A stretch of DNA of 64,000 nucleotides from Sipunculus nudus (taxonomy: Eukaryota; Annelida; Sipuncula; Golfingiida; Sipunculidae). This document shows positions 46,340 to 57,345 of the stretch, piece by piece (the first letter of the stretch is position 1; the number at the start of each line of letters is the position of its first letter). The notes beneath the pieces were generated by a model. The model saw only the letters and a list, made by a program, of their open reading frames with translations. It was not told the origin of the DNA and made no database searches. The translations under genes and the position numbers were made by a program. The stretch is taken from contig CM049306.1 of NCBI GenBank assembly GCA_026874595.1, positions 38,748,019-38,812,018 of the forward strand. Reading direction: 5' to 3'.

Positions 46340-46975
46340 GGGTCAGCAGGTATCATTCATTTTGATCTTTCTTTCAATCTTTCTTTCATTCTGATCTTTC
46401 ATTCGTTCTGTCTTTCTTTCATTCAATCTTTTATTCATTCATTCATTTTTGCATTCATTCTGTCGTTCTTCCATTCAATCTTTCATTCAATGTTTCTTTT
46501 CTTTCATCTTCCTCTGAATCAGTATTTCTTTAATTGATTCTTCCTTCATTCTATCTTTCGTTCGTGCAATCATTCATTCATTCTGATCATTCTTTCATTC
46601 AATCTGTCAATCATTCAATCGGTCTATCATTCTTCCTATCTTTCTTTCAATTTTTCTTTCAATCTTCCTTTCATTCAATCTTTCATTTTATTCTGATCAT
46701 TCTTTTATTCAATCTTTCTTTCATTCAATCTTTCTCTTATTCAATCTTTCTTTCATTCAATCTTTCATTCATTCAATCTTTCATTCATTCTGGTGTTTTT
46801 CATTCACTCTTTCATTCATTAAATCTTTCTCTCATTCCATCTTTCTTTCATTCTGATCTTCATCTTATTCTATCTGTCTATCATTCAATCTTTCTTTCAT
46901 TTAATCTTTCATTTATTCTGTCTTTATTTCATTAACTCTTTCATTCATTCAATCTTTTTTTATTTCTTTCATTCT
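46340..46975. repeat. TTTC/ATTC simple-sequence block
   Basis: About 630 bp of ATTCAATCTTTCTTTC-type words, a degenerate 4-bp repeat. Long plus-strand frames rich in Phe, Ser, His and Leu across it are artefacts of the repeat. Confidence 0.9.
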
Positions 46976-47351
46976 TTATCACACACACTCGAATTCTTTA
47001 ATACATGATCAAAGCACAAACTTTAGAATTACATTTATATATAAATTATGATTAAGACGATAAGTAGCGAATAATTAATGATGGAGAGAATGATGAAGAG
47101 AGAGACAGGCAATAGTTATATGTAGAGTAAGCAAAGCTTTTTCTTGTTTTAACAATTAGCTTTAACACAGATTGATACAGTACATATACATTTGACAACG
47201 ACAGGATAAGTCCAATCGAGGTCTGAACGGGTCCAATTTAGTGGTCCGAGATGGTACGGAATGTGGTCCGAGATCGTCGACCCGGTGGTCCGAGATTGTA
47301 CTAAGTGGGCCGACTTCGTGTTGGCCGAGATGTAAAAGGTCCGAGATCTCC

Positions 47352-48285
47352 AGAAAGCTGCGAGCGCCACCTGTCATCTTTACGAGAAAACTCTTCAAGC
47401 TTGATGTACATGCAAAATGTCAGACCAATACATTCAACCAGTCCTGAAATATGAGCAATTTCACCTAAAGCATATGTACGGATGGACGCCACAAAAAAAA
47501 TGCTGATGGCACTACGAGCCTTGAATGCAAGATGGAGGAGTCCAAGTTCAATGGACATGCATAATTGTAGCCCAATCTGTCTATTATAATGCTCACGGTG
47601 CTTTCAGGTGGCAATGATGTCGTAAAAGAAGGAGCGAAAGCAATAAAAGTCCAGAGGGGGCCGCCACCTGTCTTCCGAAGAAGACAAAGCTATCCAAGAT
47701 CTTCGGTCGATTTGATTTTGGACCAGTTCATGCATCCCTTATTGAGATATTCATGATTTTGTGTTTTACACCATATATGGCAAAATAAAAGGTCAAGGTA
47801 ACTAACTCTCATAGGTAAGGTCGTGACCCTAATTTAAATATAAATCATCATATCCATGTATATGCATAATATGAAAGAAATCTCTCCATTACTGTTTTAC
47901 TTATAATGCTCTCAGCACTGTCAAGTGGCAATGATGGAAATATAAAACAGCACGAAAACAAGAAAATGATAATAGATGGCGCCACCTGTTACCGGTACAT
48001 CACAACACTGTCAAAGCTCTTTGGTCAACTTTATTTTTGGATCAATCCATGCAACATATCTTGAGATATTTAAGAATGTGTGTGATTTCCCCCCCCCCCC
48101 CCCCCCCCAAATGGACATTTTCGAGGTCATGATCCCATTTTAAATGGCTTCGTCCTCTTACCCATATCTATGGACATGTCAATTTTGGTGAAGATCCGTG
48201 AAATCTCTTTTTCAAGTTATCGCGTCCAAAAGAAATCTCTGCGGCGTTGGCGGCGGCCCATCCATATTATCCCCCGATTTTGTTT
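47352..48285 (-). mobile_element. Palindrome-noded Helitron-like element, inverted copy (5' part)
   Basis: The minus strand matches 23450-24360, including CCGCCGCAGAGATTTC, the GATAACT...TTTCACGGATCTT segment and the GCAAT-GATGG node context. Together with 44170-44929 it forms one ancestral element cut by the transposon. A C run of about 18 lies at 48090-48108. No gene. Confidence 0.7.
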
Positions 48286-48810
48286 GGAGATACAAAACCT
48301 TTGCTGTAATATAAAAGAAAAGTCCTGTACCGACCAGTTTCGGGTGGTAATACAAATGCAAATAAATGCGCTCACCTCGAGTCTGGTACATTTATTTTGA
48401 TGTATAAAAAATACTTTACTTTGCCAAGTCGCTTAATGCATCCTTTAAATATATTCCTGAACTTGATCCTTCATGGAAAATTTACGTTAATGTCATACTG
48501 TCCCTGAACTATCACTCCGTTTTCATTACTATTCAGTTTAGGCAGACTTTCAACGGTTGTTCTTAGCGACCAACGGTTGCATCTTTAATCCCCATGCACA
48601 TACAGTGGCGTCATTGTCGAATCTTCTTTTATGGAAACGCGCTCTTGAAAACACGAACCATCACAAAGCTCAGGGTAACGACAGAAACCAAGATATAGAC
48701 AAACGTATGTTCAATTCGTTCAAAAATTAGAATTATGAGTCCCATTCTCTAAAACGAAAATACGACGATGACCGGAGCAGTAAATCACTGAAATAACATT
48801 GACCGGAATT

Positions 48811-48957
48811 ATGAATGCGCAAATAGTTTGTTTTGTCCAGAATTATGCACAACAAATAAATCTAGAGAGGTCTCGTGTTGAGGAATCACTTGATCAATTT
48901 TGGGATAGATGCGGTCACTCTTCATCAACTTCTGTCGTGATTCATGACGGACGACTG
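48811..48957 (+). CDS. Possible small exon of unknown gene, ending at a GTAAGT donor
   Basis: The ATG at 48811 opens 49 codons (MNAQIVCFVQNYAQQINLER...) to a consensus donor (CTG then GTAAGTG) at phase 0. It lies in the segment (48770-49685) that copy C of the duplication lacks. Joined in frame to the open segment after the acceptor at 49458-49459, it would give roughly 100 residues. The family is not recognised. The evidence is splice-site quality and open frame only. Confidence 0.25.
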
Positions 48958-49459
48958 GTAAGTGTAAACCTTAATTTCCCTGAATAACTTTGGAATTATA
49001 AAACAATTCCATCAGTTCCCACTTTTCTGACTTATATTAATAATTAGCCATGAATTATAGTATTCCGTCGATAAAAAAATTGTTGACGCTTATGATCGGA
49101 TGACTTTCATTTTGATGGATAACAGCGAGCCATCGCCCGCTCTGTCACTGACGGCGTTGTTCTCGTATCATCGCCCATATTTACCGCAACCAAGCTATAG
49201 CTCAGGCGTCATTAGCAACGACAGCTTCACACACGTTTCCCACACATATGAAAATATGGTGTTCAAACTTATGATTGTTTAAAAATTTATTTAAAATACT
49301 ACCGTAGATAAATTTGGGGAGAAACTTACTCATCCTTGTCACAATATTTATAAAAATACCGGTACTAGGGGCCTATAACATCCTGTAATTATTATGTTAA
49401 ACTGTGGAAACATATGTATCGCAATGAGTTTTAATGTACATTTCTATATGGAATTTCAG

Positions 49460-49618
49460 TTCCTCAGTACCCCAGAATGGGCTGCAGTAAATGCTGATTG
49501 TGTGATCTGGAGAGAATCCATGAGAAGTACCCACAGGATAAAGTCACGCCGAAGGGGGGTCTCTCGCGCTGTAGCAATTAGCGCCGGGCTTATCAGCGGC
49601 ATCTCTATGTGCCATTGA
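49460..49618 (+). CDS. Possible second exon of the same unknown gene
   Basis: A good acceptor (TATATGGAATTTCAG) precedes 52 in-frame codons (FLSTPEWAAVNADCVIWRES..., with a basic patch SRRRGVSRA) and a stop at 49616-49618. The phase matches the donor at 48958. It could be a captured gene fragment or chance. Confidence 0.25.
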   Translation, partial: FLSTPEWAAVNADCVIWRESMRSTHRIKSRRRGVSRAVAISAGLISGISMCH

Positions 49619-50252
49619 GCAGGGAGTTTTATGACCCCCGTCAGCAACATCCGACACGGCCAGACTCTCATTTGATACTCCAGTCCTGTAATCTCCTTGT
49701 TCAAGGTCTTTTGTGCGGACTAGTGCGCCCTCAACCCCTGGTTATCTCAACCCTCGCTTGTCTCTTTCGACAGCAATCTTACCATCTGATCTTGTCCAAG
49801 ACTAACAACAACCACCGTCCACACTCGTGCGCCCTCTCTCCGCCACTTAGTTCTGTACGATTCCTGCGTCGAACTTCCGGTTCGGTGGTGCTGACTTCAC
49901 GTCTCATCAGTGCTCTCCAGTGATGGGGTTATCCCGGGATGTCCGCTTTCCTGTCTGGGGTGAAAAGCTATATAGACTAAACAGAGGTATTTCTTTCAGA
50001 TTGAGCGGATGTATAACTGAAGCATAACTTGACAGCAAAAAAAAAAAACAAAAAAAAAAAAAAAAAACGAATTCCCCCGCACCCCAAATACAAAAGGAGC
50101 GAGGACCTAGTGAACGCTTTATCAGCAGAACCTAAACTAGATACAAACGAATAAATTAGTTATATAATTATGCATGACGGTGTTGGATGCAAATGCACAA
50201 TAAATCTATCTCTTAACGGAACAAAGTACCATTCCGTCATTTTCATCTAAGC

Positions 50253-50472
50253 ATGGCGAACATTCATGTGTTTGTCTCCCATTTCTTGGCCTGTCAAAGA
50301 AAAGTACTATATCTCGGATTGAAGCTAAAGAGAAGAATAAACACCAAAACTCGATCTTAAGAAGTTTACTTACCTTCAGTTGGACATGCCCAGAGGAGTA
50401 GCACACATCCGACAGGCGAGAAAATACATCCATTCAAAGTGGTTATATGCGTTGGGACAGCGGTTCTATTGG
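50253..50472 (+). pseudogene. SUOX: SUOX pseudogene D, exon 1
   Basis: Starts MANIHVFVSHFLACQRK, clearly a copy of gene C exon 1, but a TAA stop falls in frame at 50358-50360 and small indels follow. The donor (GTAAGT at 50473) is still good. Splicing may therefore be intact while translation is not. Confidence 0.9.
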
Positions 50473-50619
50473 GTAAGTCTCGGTAAAATTTGGTTCTTTC
50501 CATTGGGTTTTATAGTATTTCATGCAACGGATCTTGAGCTTAAGAGGTATCGTTCTAATTTCTTGTATACAATGTATACAGGCAGTGGTTCAAGTTTGTC
50601 CTTCTGTGTTTATATTCAG

Positions 50620-52140
50620 GTGCTGTCAGTGGAATTAGACTCAAATCAGCAGTTACTAAACAGAACGAAGTTCCAAGAGTGGACCTACTAGAGGACACTG
50701 CAGTAACAGAAGACCCACCGGGCAAACGGAGGCGTGACCTACCTGACATTCGTATAGATGAGATCAAAAAGCACAAGGACAATGACACTGGGGTCTGGGT
50801 TACCTTTCGTGATGTTGTGTATGATGTCACAACATTCATGGAACAGCACCTCGGACGCACAAACAGCCTGAGCTCCGGCGGCTGACCTGCTGAGCCATTC
50901 TGGGAATTATACATAGACCCTATGATAAAACGGTGCTAAGTTTGCTTGAGGGGATGCGTATCGGTAACCTCCAACTTTCTGATAAGTTTAAAGAGAAATC
51001 TATCGCAAATCTTGATGATCTCTACGCAAAGGACACTTCAAAACACCCTGGACTTGAGGTCGATTTCTATACACAATTTAAAGCATGGCCTAGGCAGGAA
51101 CTCCTTGTTCACCAGTTCCTAACTCCAAATGAACTTTTCTTTGTTCCAGAGGTAGATGTTGACAAATACCGTCTAGAGGTTTCCGTGGAAGGAACAGCCA
51201 AAAATATTATATTATCCCTTGATGACCTGAAGAATAAATTCAAGGTCAATAAAGTGGTTGCAGTAATACAGTGTGCTGGTGGAAGAAGATCAGATTTGTA
51301 AAACTATAAGAATCTAAGAAATGGTAAACGTGGTGTTAATGCGATAACTAATGCTGAGTGGACGGGTGTAAAGTTATGTGACGTACTTCGGCATGCTTGT
51401 CTCACTGAGGATACGGCGAACCATATACAGTTTGAGGGCTTGGATGAGGACGTGTCGGGTCTGACCTATGGTGTCTCCATACAAGCTGAAATCTGCGATG
51501 GATCCAAACCGTGATGTTCTACTGGCGTTTGAGATGAACGGCAAAGAAATACCGAGGGATCATGGCTTTCCGCTCAGGGTCGTAGTCCCAGAAACAATCG
51601 GTGCACGCCAGGTGAAGTGGTTAAGTAAAATAAAAGCTAGCCAACATGAGAGTACAAAACCTTTCCGAACACATGTTTACAAACTGCATACTCCAAGTTC
51701 CTCATGGCAAAATGCTGATTTCTTCAACACTCCCGCCCTACAGGACTACTCGGTACAAAGCGCCATCTGCGTACTAAGACAAGGAACTACTCTAGAAGAG
51801 GGTGCAGAGGAAGTGATCGTCAGAGGATACGCCTGGGCTGGTGGTGGACGCGGTGTGTCACGTGTTGATGTGTCCACAGATGGCGATAAGACCTGGTACA
51901 CGGCTGACTTAGAACAAGCTGAACAAAAATTCCACCGTCAGTGGGCTTGGACGTTATGGGGGACAACATTTCGGGTCCAAAAGACCGAAAATGGAGAAGT
52001 AGAAATTGTGTGTAAAGCTATTGACACGGCTTGTAATACTCAGCCAAGCACATTTGACCATATTTGGAACATCAGTGGTTACATATGTTATGCCTGGCAC
52101 AGGGTTAAAGTCGACATAACCCCTCAGCAACAGGCGCTGA
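50620..52140 (+). pseudogene. SUOX: SUOX pseudogene D, exon 2
   Basis: Follows a 147-bp intron with acceptor TTTATATTCAG. It is homologous to gene C throughout but broken: the heme motif HPGG is HLGR, a frameshift leads to a stop at 50883-50885, and another stop lies at 51299-51301 right after the Cys-loop (CAGGRR). The segment encoding the substrate-pocket Arg (RNHFPVP) is deleted in frame, and a one-base change of frame occurs near 51490. The C-terminal dimerisation frame (51468-52244) remains open and overruns the original stop. It cannot make an active enzyme, though a C-terminal fragment is theoretically readable. Confidence 0.92.
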
Positions 52141-54100
52141 TATCAACCGCTGTTATATTTGAATCACCTAAATTTGTAAAGCCAGGGACAGACTTATCCA
52201 CCAAATATTCACACACTCAGTTGACCTATAAATCCAATAATTAATGAAGATTTAATCTCTGACTGTTGTTAATTGGCGTGCCACATAGCTGGCGCCACAA
52301 GTCATTTCGACCGGGAGAAAATGGGTTGAAGGTGGCGCCAAATGTATTTGCAAAGGAAATATGAAGCGAATATCAATAAGAATATTTTCAGAATGATACA
52401 CGTAGCAACTTGATAGACATGTGATGGAAATTGTTAAATATACTATAAATTGAGAAAATGATGTCGAGGTCACTTACCTTGACTTTCACAGTCATGAAGA
52501 ACTCACATATGCACATATGCATTGGCACTAACCTGGGCATGGACACAGCAGGTGCGTAATTTGGAATATGGTAAGTTGAATGGCTTATATTTTTGTCAGT
52601 ACCAGTGGCAGTGGTATAAAATGGAGAATTTTAATGGAGGACGCTACCAATATAGCTTGCGACATTAAGCTTACCTCAAATATTCATGCCAAGGGACCAA
52701 AGCACTCAAGAAATATCTAGTTTTTTTGTAGTTTTCATCCTATATGACAATTTTAAAGGCTTAGTACACCCTCTTTGTGAAAGTAATGACCATCTTGTGG
52801 CCGAGTATAAGCGGCAGGATGAATAAGTAAGGTGGTTAGTAGCCGAATCAATGCTGTAGTGTTCAACTCGTTTAATGTCTTGACCAAACAGTGTATCAAA
52901 CATGACGAAGCACATAGCAGTTGCAAAAAAACACACTATGCAAAAAAACGGTGGCTGACATCTTTTAAACGACATGAATTTATATATACAAAGTTGTCAG
53001 CAACTATCAGATATACGTAACACAAAAAGGGATTTCTTTGCAATATTGATGAAATAAAATAAATGTCAAAATATTTACAATACATCTGACAATATAATAT
53101 ACGTGTCAAAATGATAACAATAAAATGGTAATAAAACAAATATACTTGTTGATATGTGTCCTTTGTTACTCCAGTAGAAAGTTCAATATTCATATATTGC
53201 TGATCATATCAACTTGTGTTCATATTAACCGTGTACCATATATCTGAGATTTGTAATAGCATACCAATCGTAAGTAATCATGCATAAATACATTAAACAG
53301 AATATATCATTATCATAATAATTACTAAGGAACATCTGGGATCATACCCTATAACCAAAAGGTTAGCAGGTACACATGGACCACTGCCCCTGAATCAATG
53401 GTCCCTCACTGACCATCACAGACGTCTGGACCATCCAGGGTTCACAATCATCACAACCCACTGTGCTCCTATCTTGTGCTGTAAAACCCTAGAACAATTC
53501 CTTGAAATGTCAGGAATGCATCTCTAAATTTTACTGGTATCAGCCATAAAAATCAACACTGCCGCCAAGGAAACATACCATTTGATTCCTAAATATATGA
53601 TTAAATCCAGGAATGAATATCAATTTCCTATTAACAAATGGAAAAGGCCTCGGCAGATAATCATATGTAGTAGAAATTCAGCACATAGATAAAACAACCC
53701 TGACAAGTCTTGGAAGGTATCTGCACCTGACAAAAGTAGACAAAACCCTACTGCGACAATTCCGACAACACTGTTATTCAGTCAAAATACACGAATTAAT
53801 ATTCAAATGTCCATTAATACCATTTAAGGACTGCACCAAACGCGATTCCGGAACATGAGTCTTTTTCATCAAATAATCAGAAATTACGGAAACGAGAAAT
53901 GTGCCACGTGAGGTCCTGCGTTACAAGTAGCTTAATTCATAGGACATTCATAATACTACCCCGCGCAAAACACATTATTAAAAAAATCTTAAATTTTACC
54001 TGGAAAACTTGCACCTCGGCTTCTACGAATCTCTGAGCTTTCCTATCATGCTTGCCAGTACCCGAAACTTTCCGCAAAGAGTTTAATGTAAGTATAACTA
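52141..54100. other. 3' flank of pseudogene D and spacer
   Basis: Homologous to the 3' flank of C to about 53950. It contains GGCGCC nodes at 52290 and 52330. No gene. Confidence 0.5.
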
Positions 54101-55990
54101 GATGTGTCGGAACGACACGAATGCCCCCGCCTGGGGCAAATTAGAAACATTTGTTAAATTTTGTAAAATTTTTTAAGTTTAGGAGGTGTTGTATGGTCAA
54201 AAGTAGGTCAACAAGGGCAAAATGCAACTCGATCTGTTACGGGTCATTATCAAGCAACACACAAAAAATCAGGCCAGTATCTGCAGGCACTGTGAAAAAG
54301 GTCCATATATGTGCATTTTTCATAAAAATTCTGTCTTTCATGAAATTTTCTATGTTCAGGATCTGTCATATGGTGAAAAATAGGTTAACTGGGACGAAAC
54401 GCGAACTCGATCTGTAAGTGGTCATTATGCGCCCACAGACCAAACATTAGGCCAGTATCTGTAAGCATTGCATTGCAAAACTAGAATATTAGCAAAAGCT
54501 GATAATCAGTTATGAATTTAAATTGGAGAGGTATGTACCATTTTTCATTACAATTCACCAAATGCTTCCTGAGAAATAAGCCCCTAAGTTTTTTCTATAC
54601 CAAGCTTTGTGACCTTGAAAGGTAGGTCAAGACCACCCATCTTTGAACTTGACCGAGATTTTGTAAATATAATGCAATAGCACTGAAGTAATGAAGTTCC
54701 TGTGTTGAATACCTTTGGAGATATCCTGCACAAAGGGCCAAAATTGAAAAATCTGATAAAATTTAATTAAAAAATCAGAAATTGCAGGTGGCGCTACCAA
54801 AATTGTGCAGCACGTACAGACCATCAGTCCCAATGATTAGAGTAAGTTTTGTGAAAATCCACACAATTGTTCCTGAGATATAAGCTTCTGAGTGTTTTTC
54901 TATAATCAGCTCTAAAATGTAGAAAAATGGGTCAAGGTCACCCATCTTCGAACTTAATCTCGATTTTATCGATATACATTGTCACTGATGAAATAAAATT
55001 CCATAGTGAATCCTTTTATAGATATCCTGCTCACATGGTAAAAGTTAACAGACGTGGAATGGACGGATGGACGGACACCGGACAGACAGATGGACGGACG
55101 GATAGACGGACAGCTTGGGTGACGACAATAGCCCATTAGCCTATGAGCTGAGGGCTAAAAACGGCTGTACATGTACATTTTTCATGAAAATTTATATTTT
55201 TCATGAAATTTTCTATGTTTAGGAGCAGTAAAACAATCAAAATTAGGTCAACCAGGACGAAACATGAACTCGATCTGTAACTGGTCATTATCTGCCCACA
55301 CACCAAATATTAGGCCAATATCTGCAGGCATTGCGAACAAAAGTCCGTACATGTGAATTTGTCATGAAAATTTCTATTTTTCATGAAATTTTCTATGTTT
55401 AGGAGCCGTAAAAAGGTCAAAAGTAGGTCACCTGGAACGAAACGTGAACTCGATCTGAAACTAGTCAATATCTGCATACACACCAAAAATCAGGCTAATA
55501 TCTGCAGGCATTGCGAACAAAAGTCCGTACATGTGTATTTGTCATGAAAATTTCTATTTTTCATGAAATTTTCTAAGTTAAGGAGCCGTAAAACAGTCAA
55601 AAGTAGGTCAACCGGGACGAAATGCGAACTCGATCTGCAACTGGTCATTATCTGCCCACACACCAAAAATCAGGCCAATATCGGCAGGCACTGCGAAAAA
55701 AGTCCGTACATGTATATTTGTCATGAAAATTTCTATTTTCATGAAATTTTCTAAGTTTAGGAGCCGTAAAACGGTCAAAAGTAGGTCAAACGGGACGAAA
55801 CGCGAACTCGATCTGTAACTGGTCATTATCTGCCAACACATAAAAAATCAGGCCAATATCTGCAGGCATTGGGAAAAAATGTGTGTACAACTGTTTGATT
55901 TCGGAATGACGGAATGATGGAATGACAGAATGACGGAAGGACGGACATGGGTAAAACTATATGCCCCGGCCACTTTGTGGCGGGGGCATA
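54101..55990 (+). mobile_element. Element with hairpin ends and 180-bp tandem array
   Basis: The left end has a hairpin GTGTCG-GAA-CGACAC (54104-54118) and then ATGCCCCCGCC. The right end has a 12-bp stem (55962-55988, one mismatch) ending GGCGGGGGCAT, the inverse of the left motif. Between them a unit with TCATGAAATTTTCTA recurs at 54337, 55201, 55381, 55561 and 55739, period 180 bp for the last four. A GACGGACGGATAGACGGAC-type block (55055-55115) interrupts the array. It is non-coding; short frames are repeat by-products. The superfamily is unknown, possibly Helitron-like because of the array and hairpin. Confidence 0.65.
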
Positions 55991-56161
55991 AAACAAGTGA
56001 CCCATGGGTCATGTCGCTCAGCTGACAGGGAAGAGATTCGCTAAAGGAAATTTTATCATCAGAATGGTAGTATATACCCATTCAACTGAAGCATCAAACA
56101 GATTAACCAACAGGCCAAGATTTAGTCTTTATTTATATATCTCAAAAATAGAGAAAAAATG

Positions 56162-57345
56162 TGTAAACTTTAAAAACTAGAATACGGGTAACTGACAAGT
56201 GACCACGTGTATCCGCCAAAATCAGAGTGGAACGGTTGAAGTGAGGCATGGATTGAGTGGCAAGGGGAAATAGAGTGAGGTATGTTGCATATTAGCATGG
56301 ATGTCTGCAGCCTAAATGTGTATGTAGGTTGTGCCACCTACCACAAATCCAGAAAGCTGTCCAAGTTGTATACATATGCAAAATTTTAGGCAGAAAAGTC
56401 AAACCACTACATGTATATGAGTGATTTTAGCCCACGGCAGACAAACAGACAGACGCTGTGCAAAAATGGTTGCAGGTGGCCCCTCCAGTTTTGTGTATGA
56501 TAAAGACCTATGTGAGATCTATAAACATGCAAAATTTTGGCCCAATCGTTCAAACGGTTCCCGAGATATGAGCTCGGATGTCTGCAGCGTAAACTAGAAA
56601 GTAGGTGGCGCCACCTGTCATAAAATCAAGAAAGCTATCCAGGATGTATAAAACTGCAAAATTTTAGGCAGATATGTCAAACCACTGCCGAGATATGAGT
56701 GACATTATCCCACGGCAGAAAACAGACAGACGCTGTGCAAAAACAGTTTTGCGTATGATAAAGAGCTATGTGATATCTATACACATGCAAAATTTTGGCC
56801 CAATCGGTCAAACGGTTCCTGAGATATGAGCTTGGATGTGATCAGCTTGAACGTGAATGTAGGTGGTGCCATCTGTCATAAAATCAAAAAGCTATCCTGG
56901 ATGTATATGCATGCCGAATTTCAGGTGAATTAGTCAATTCACTGCAGAGATATGAGTGATTTTAACCAAAGGCAGATGAACAGATGGACACTGTGAAAAC
57001 ATGGTTACAGGTGGCGCCACCATTTTTGTGTATGTAATAAAGCAATCCAAGGGCTACATTTGTATAAATTTTATTTCCTGATTGGTCAATCGGTTCCCGA
57101 GATATGAGGGTTTATGTGTGGAAACAGACGCACAAATGGACGCTGGATAGAGGGGAAAGGTCAGAGGTCAACACAAATTGGTTAGGCACTAGTTCACATG
57201 TGACTAGATAATTGGTGTAAGTTTCGGAAAAATCGGTCCATTTTTCTCAGAGGAGCTCTCTGGAAACAAACGTGGCGGCGCCGGAGTAACCCGGTCAAAA
57301 ACATAGTATCTGCAAAACTTCGTTTAGGAGGATACAAAAATACAG
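56162..57345. repeat. Palindrome-noded repeat, copy with 34.6-kb type cap
   Basis: The left cap matches 34575-34745. Nodes lie at 56325, 56473 (degenerate), 56603, 56861 and 57009, with 148/130/258/148 bp spacing; the 258-bp gap equals two units with one node lost by deletion near 56740. The right cap contains GTGGCGGCGCCGG and ACATAGTATC (near 57301), as at 35197. Non-coding. Confidence 0.75.

Larger units (their letters stand above)
44937..47351. mobile_element. 2.4-kb non-autonomous DNA transposon with long TIRs
   Basis: The left terminus (44937-45090) and right terminus (about 47220-47351) are inverted copies: GGAGATtaCGGACCTTTTAC on the left matches the complement of the right edge, and both carry repeated ACGATCTCGGACCACT words about 30 bp apart. 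It sits exactly inside a GGTGGCGCCACC node: GCGC (44926-44929) precedes it and GCGC (47364-47367) follows it. The interior has an (AT)n run, a TTTC/ATTC simple-sequence block and one possible small exon, but no transposase. The superfamily is unassigned. Confidence 0.75.
48380..53950 (+). repeat. Segmental duplication, copy 2 (contains pseudogene D)
   Basis: Same-orientation copy of 37830-44030. The duplicated flanks are still easy to align, so the duplication is younger than pseudogene B. The inverted palindrome-noded element (44.17-48.29 kb) fills the gap between the two copies. Confidence 0.9.

Noticed and set aside
46121-46935. Two long plus-strand frames rich in Phe, Ser and His
   Set aside because: Mostly translations of the TTTC/ATTC simple-sequence block.
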